From Tubulinosema ratisbonensis (lineage: Eukaryota; Microsporidia; Tubulinosematidae), in NCBI GenBank assembly GCA_004000155.1, contig RCSS01000489.1:1-20189 (forward strand): 20,189 nucleotides of DNA. The letters are read 5' to 3'. Position 1 is the first letter of the stretch, and each line of letters starts with the position of its first letter. The notes under the pieces are model-generated. The model had not been told where the DNA came from. It made no database searches and worked only from the letters and a program-made list of their open reading frames with translations. Shown here piece after piece: positions 18,459 through 20,189 of this stretch. Made by a program: the position numbers and the translations under genes.

Positions 18459-19516
18459 ACAGATTATAAAGTATATAGATGTCAGATTTGTCAATAAAAA
18501 ATAAAATATATTTTAACTTTAGGTAAACATAGTTATGATAATGTTATTTTTATGAAATCACTAAAGAAACCTCTAAAAGATGCTCGAAAACAAAAAAGCT
18601 TCAGATGATATTAAAATTTTAGTTAACAAAAAACAAATGGTGCTAACTATCGAAAATTTCAAAGTATAAATCTTTGGTTTAATCAATCAACCAAAAAAGA
18701 ACTAGAAACTCAAAAAAAATATTTTTAATATAACGATCTAACTGACTTTGTATTTAACAATCACTGTGTTAAAAAATCTGCAGATTTGACTTAGCCTTGG
18801 CGAATATGAAAGAGTGTTTGTTTTTTATTGTGATTTTCCCTTTAACCAATTTAAAAACTCTAAAGTTTGGTTGACAAATGGAACATTTAAAATAGTGACT
18901 ATAGATTAAACGCATCTACTAACAGTACATGCTGCATATTTATATAGAAAAACAATACTTATTATTTAAGAACAAAAACTTAGAATAATTATCAAAAAGT
19001 GTTTAGTTTTATAAAAAGGCAGTTATCTAAATAAGATAAATTTATCATTATTGATTTTGAGAAAGGTCTGATAAATGCATTAGAAAAAATGTTTGATTAA
19101 TCATGTACAAAGTTCTTTTTGTTTAATTTTGGTCAGGCAATTTATTGTAATATTTGGAGTTGGAATAACAAATAATTATTACTCAGATTCAAATTTCATA
19201 AAACCCGAAGGAATGATTTTAATTTACATTTTTGATTGAGTTTGGGTTAAAGATAATTTTCTTAAGATTCACAATTACTGTAAAGAAACATTAATTATAT
19301 GAGAAAAATACTAAAATATTTAAAAAAAAACATTTATTAATTGATCAATATATTGATGAATTTTTTTCCTTAAGTTTTGAGACACAAATGCGAGTGATAA
19401 AAAAATTGCCTTGTAGTATGCACGGCGTGGATAATTGGCATAGATTACAAGATACAAATCCTTGTTTATTTTCAAAGTATTATCAAATTTCAGAATTTTT
19501 AACAAGGGAAGAATAA
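18459..19516 (+). pseudogene. MULE (Mutator-like) transposase, decayed
   Basis: The plus-strand frames, read in order, follow the MULE transposase plan. A FLYWCH-like zinc finger start (YRCQIC, then GKHSYDN, 18471-18540) is followed by GEYERVFVFYCDFPF and VWLTNGTFK (about 18800-18890). In the latter the first catalytic Asp of the usual DGTF is Asn. LLTVHAAYLY comes next, then NYQKVFSFIKRQL, then FIIIDFEKGLINALEKMF with the second catalytic Asp, then FNFGQAIYCNIW. GITNNYYSDSNFIKPEG follows, and finally DNWHRLQDTNPCLFSKYYQ (the NNxExWH region) ending at TAA 19514-19516. The frame changes at about 18790, 18980, 19150 and before 19418, and several TAA/TGA codons intervene. About 350 codons are represented, close to full length. 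No terminal inverted repeats were found by eye. It is not functional. Confidence 0.8.
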
Positions 19517-20189
19517 AAAGTTATATTTTAATTGGTTCAATATACTCTTAAGCTGTTTTATAATTTTTTTCAAAATTATTTAAAAAAAGAAAAACTTTAT
19601 ATAATGGTAGATAACAGCTATTTTTACACAAAAAAAGGATTTTAAATTGCATAAGAAATATTGTTATGATTAGAAGTTAGATTTAAATATCTATTTTAAT
19701 AATATTTTTTTCGTTGATTGAAAATATTTTGTTAATTTGAAATTTTGATAGTTGTCTTTTTTTCTTTTAAAAGTAATTTATAGCTTACAATGTTAATTTT
19801 AAAATTTTCTATACATTTTATTATTTTATAATTAAAATTTTTTTTATTTTTATTATAATTTTTTCTTGTTTGGCTTACATGGTATTTTGAAGTTAATATT
19901 TATTTAAAATAAACATTTAGTTATTTTTATAAAGAAATTTAAATTGAAAAAAAATTACATTGATTTTACAAAATCAATTAAAAAATACAAGAAAGCTTAT
20001 TTATCCATCAACTGAACAATATCTAATTTGATTTTATTTTATGTGTAGATTATAATCATTAAATTATAACACGAAGTATATATTTTTATAAAAGATTTTA
20101 TAAAAAATTACCCCGTTTTTGCTAATTTGTGAAAATTCAGAATATAATTTTTAAATTAAAAAAACTAAAATATAATAATATTAGGGTGA
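19517..20189. other. AT-rich sequence to the window end, no gene seen
   Basis: No recognisable feature. A CCCC at 20111-20114 is not followed by a nearby ATG within the window. Confidence 0.5.

Noticed and set aside
19320..19505. 61-codon minus-strand open frame
   Set aside because: Overlaps the C-terminal part of the MULE transposase pseudogene on the other strand, which explains the sequence better.
1..20189. tRNA, rRNA or CRISPR features
   Set aside because: No tRNA-like B box with cloverleaf, no rRNA conserved core and no regularly spaced repeats were seen on reading both strands.

Overview
This window looks like a gene-poor, repeat-rich stretch from a microsporidian with an expanded genome. 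The evidence is as follows. The DNA is extremely A+T-rich with long non-coding spacers. Both plausible host genes have a CCC(C) motif a few bases upstream of their ATG, a known microsporidian start-site signature. Merlin/IS1016-type (ISXO2-like) and MULE transposases are present, as in large-genome microsporidia. The species cannot be named from the sequence.

Layout. Positions 1-81 (minus) hold the edge of a decayed frame that may be a Merlin-type zinc ribbon. Positions 1361-2191 (minus) encode a 276-residue multi-pass membrane protein of unknown function, the only fully intact host-type gene. About 4.4 kb of featureless AT-rich DNA follows, interrupted by a 27-bp-stem hairpin (6222-6278). 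Positions 6572-8947 are a complete Merlin transposon with 8-bp target duplications, long inverted repeats and a DD36E transposase (7927-8826, plus). A second, decayed Merlin copy in the opposite orientation (6725-7916) has inserted at the start codon of the first. All 39 ambiguous bases I counted lie in the outer transposase and its right repeat.

Positions 9804-9886 hold a 55-bp insertion ending in A10, flanked by a perfect 14-bp direct repeat. It is the 5'-truncated member of a short poly(A)-tailed retroposon family whose other members lie on the minus strand at 14194-14271, 14288-14490 and 17223-17436. Positions 10883 to about 13200 (minus) are a heavily decayed SMC-family gene, most like cohesin SMC1. 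Hinge, post-hinge, LSG(G)EK and D-loop segments can be read in different frames. Positions 16162-16614 (minus) are a small possibly secreted-protein gene with a CCCC start motif and one in-frame TAG. Positions 18459-19516 (plus) are a decayed MULE transposase with a zinc-finger-like start, interrupted by several stops and frameshifts.

The window therefore reads as a genomic graveyard. One or two host genes survive among nested DNA transposons, dead transposases, a dead SMC copy and a small retroposon family. The retroposon family and the nested Merlin junctions are the least conventional parts. All reading-frame reconstructions were done by hand translation; no database search was possible.
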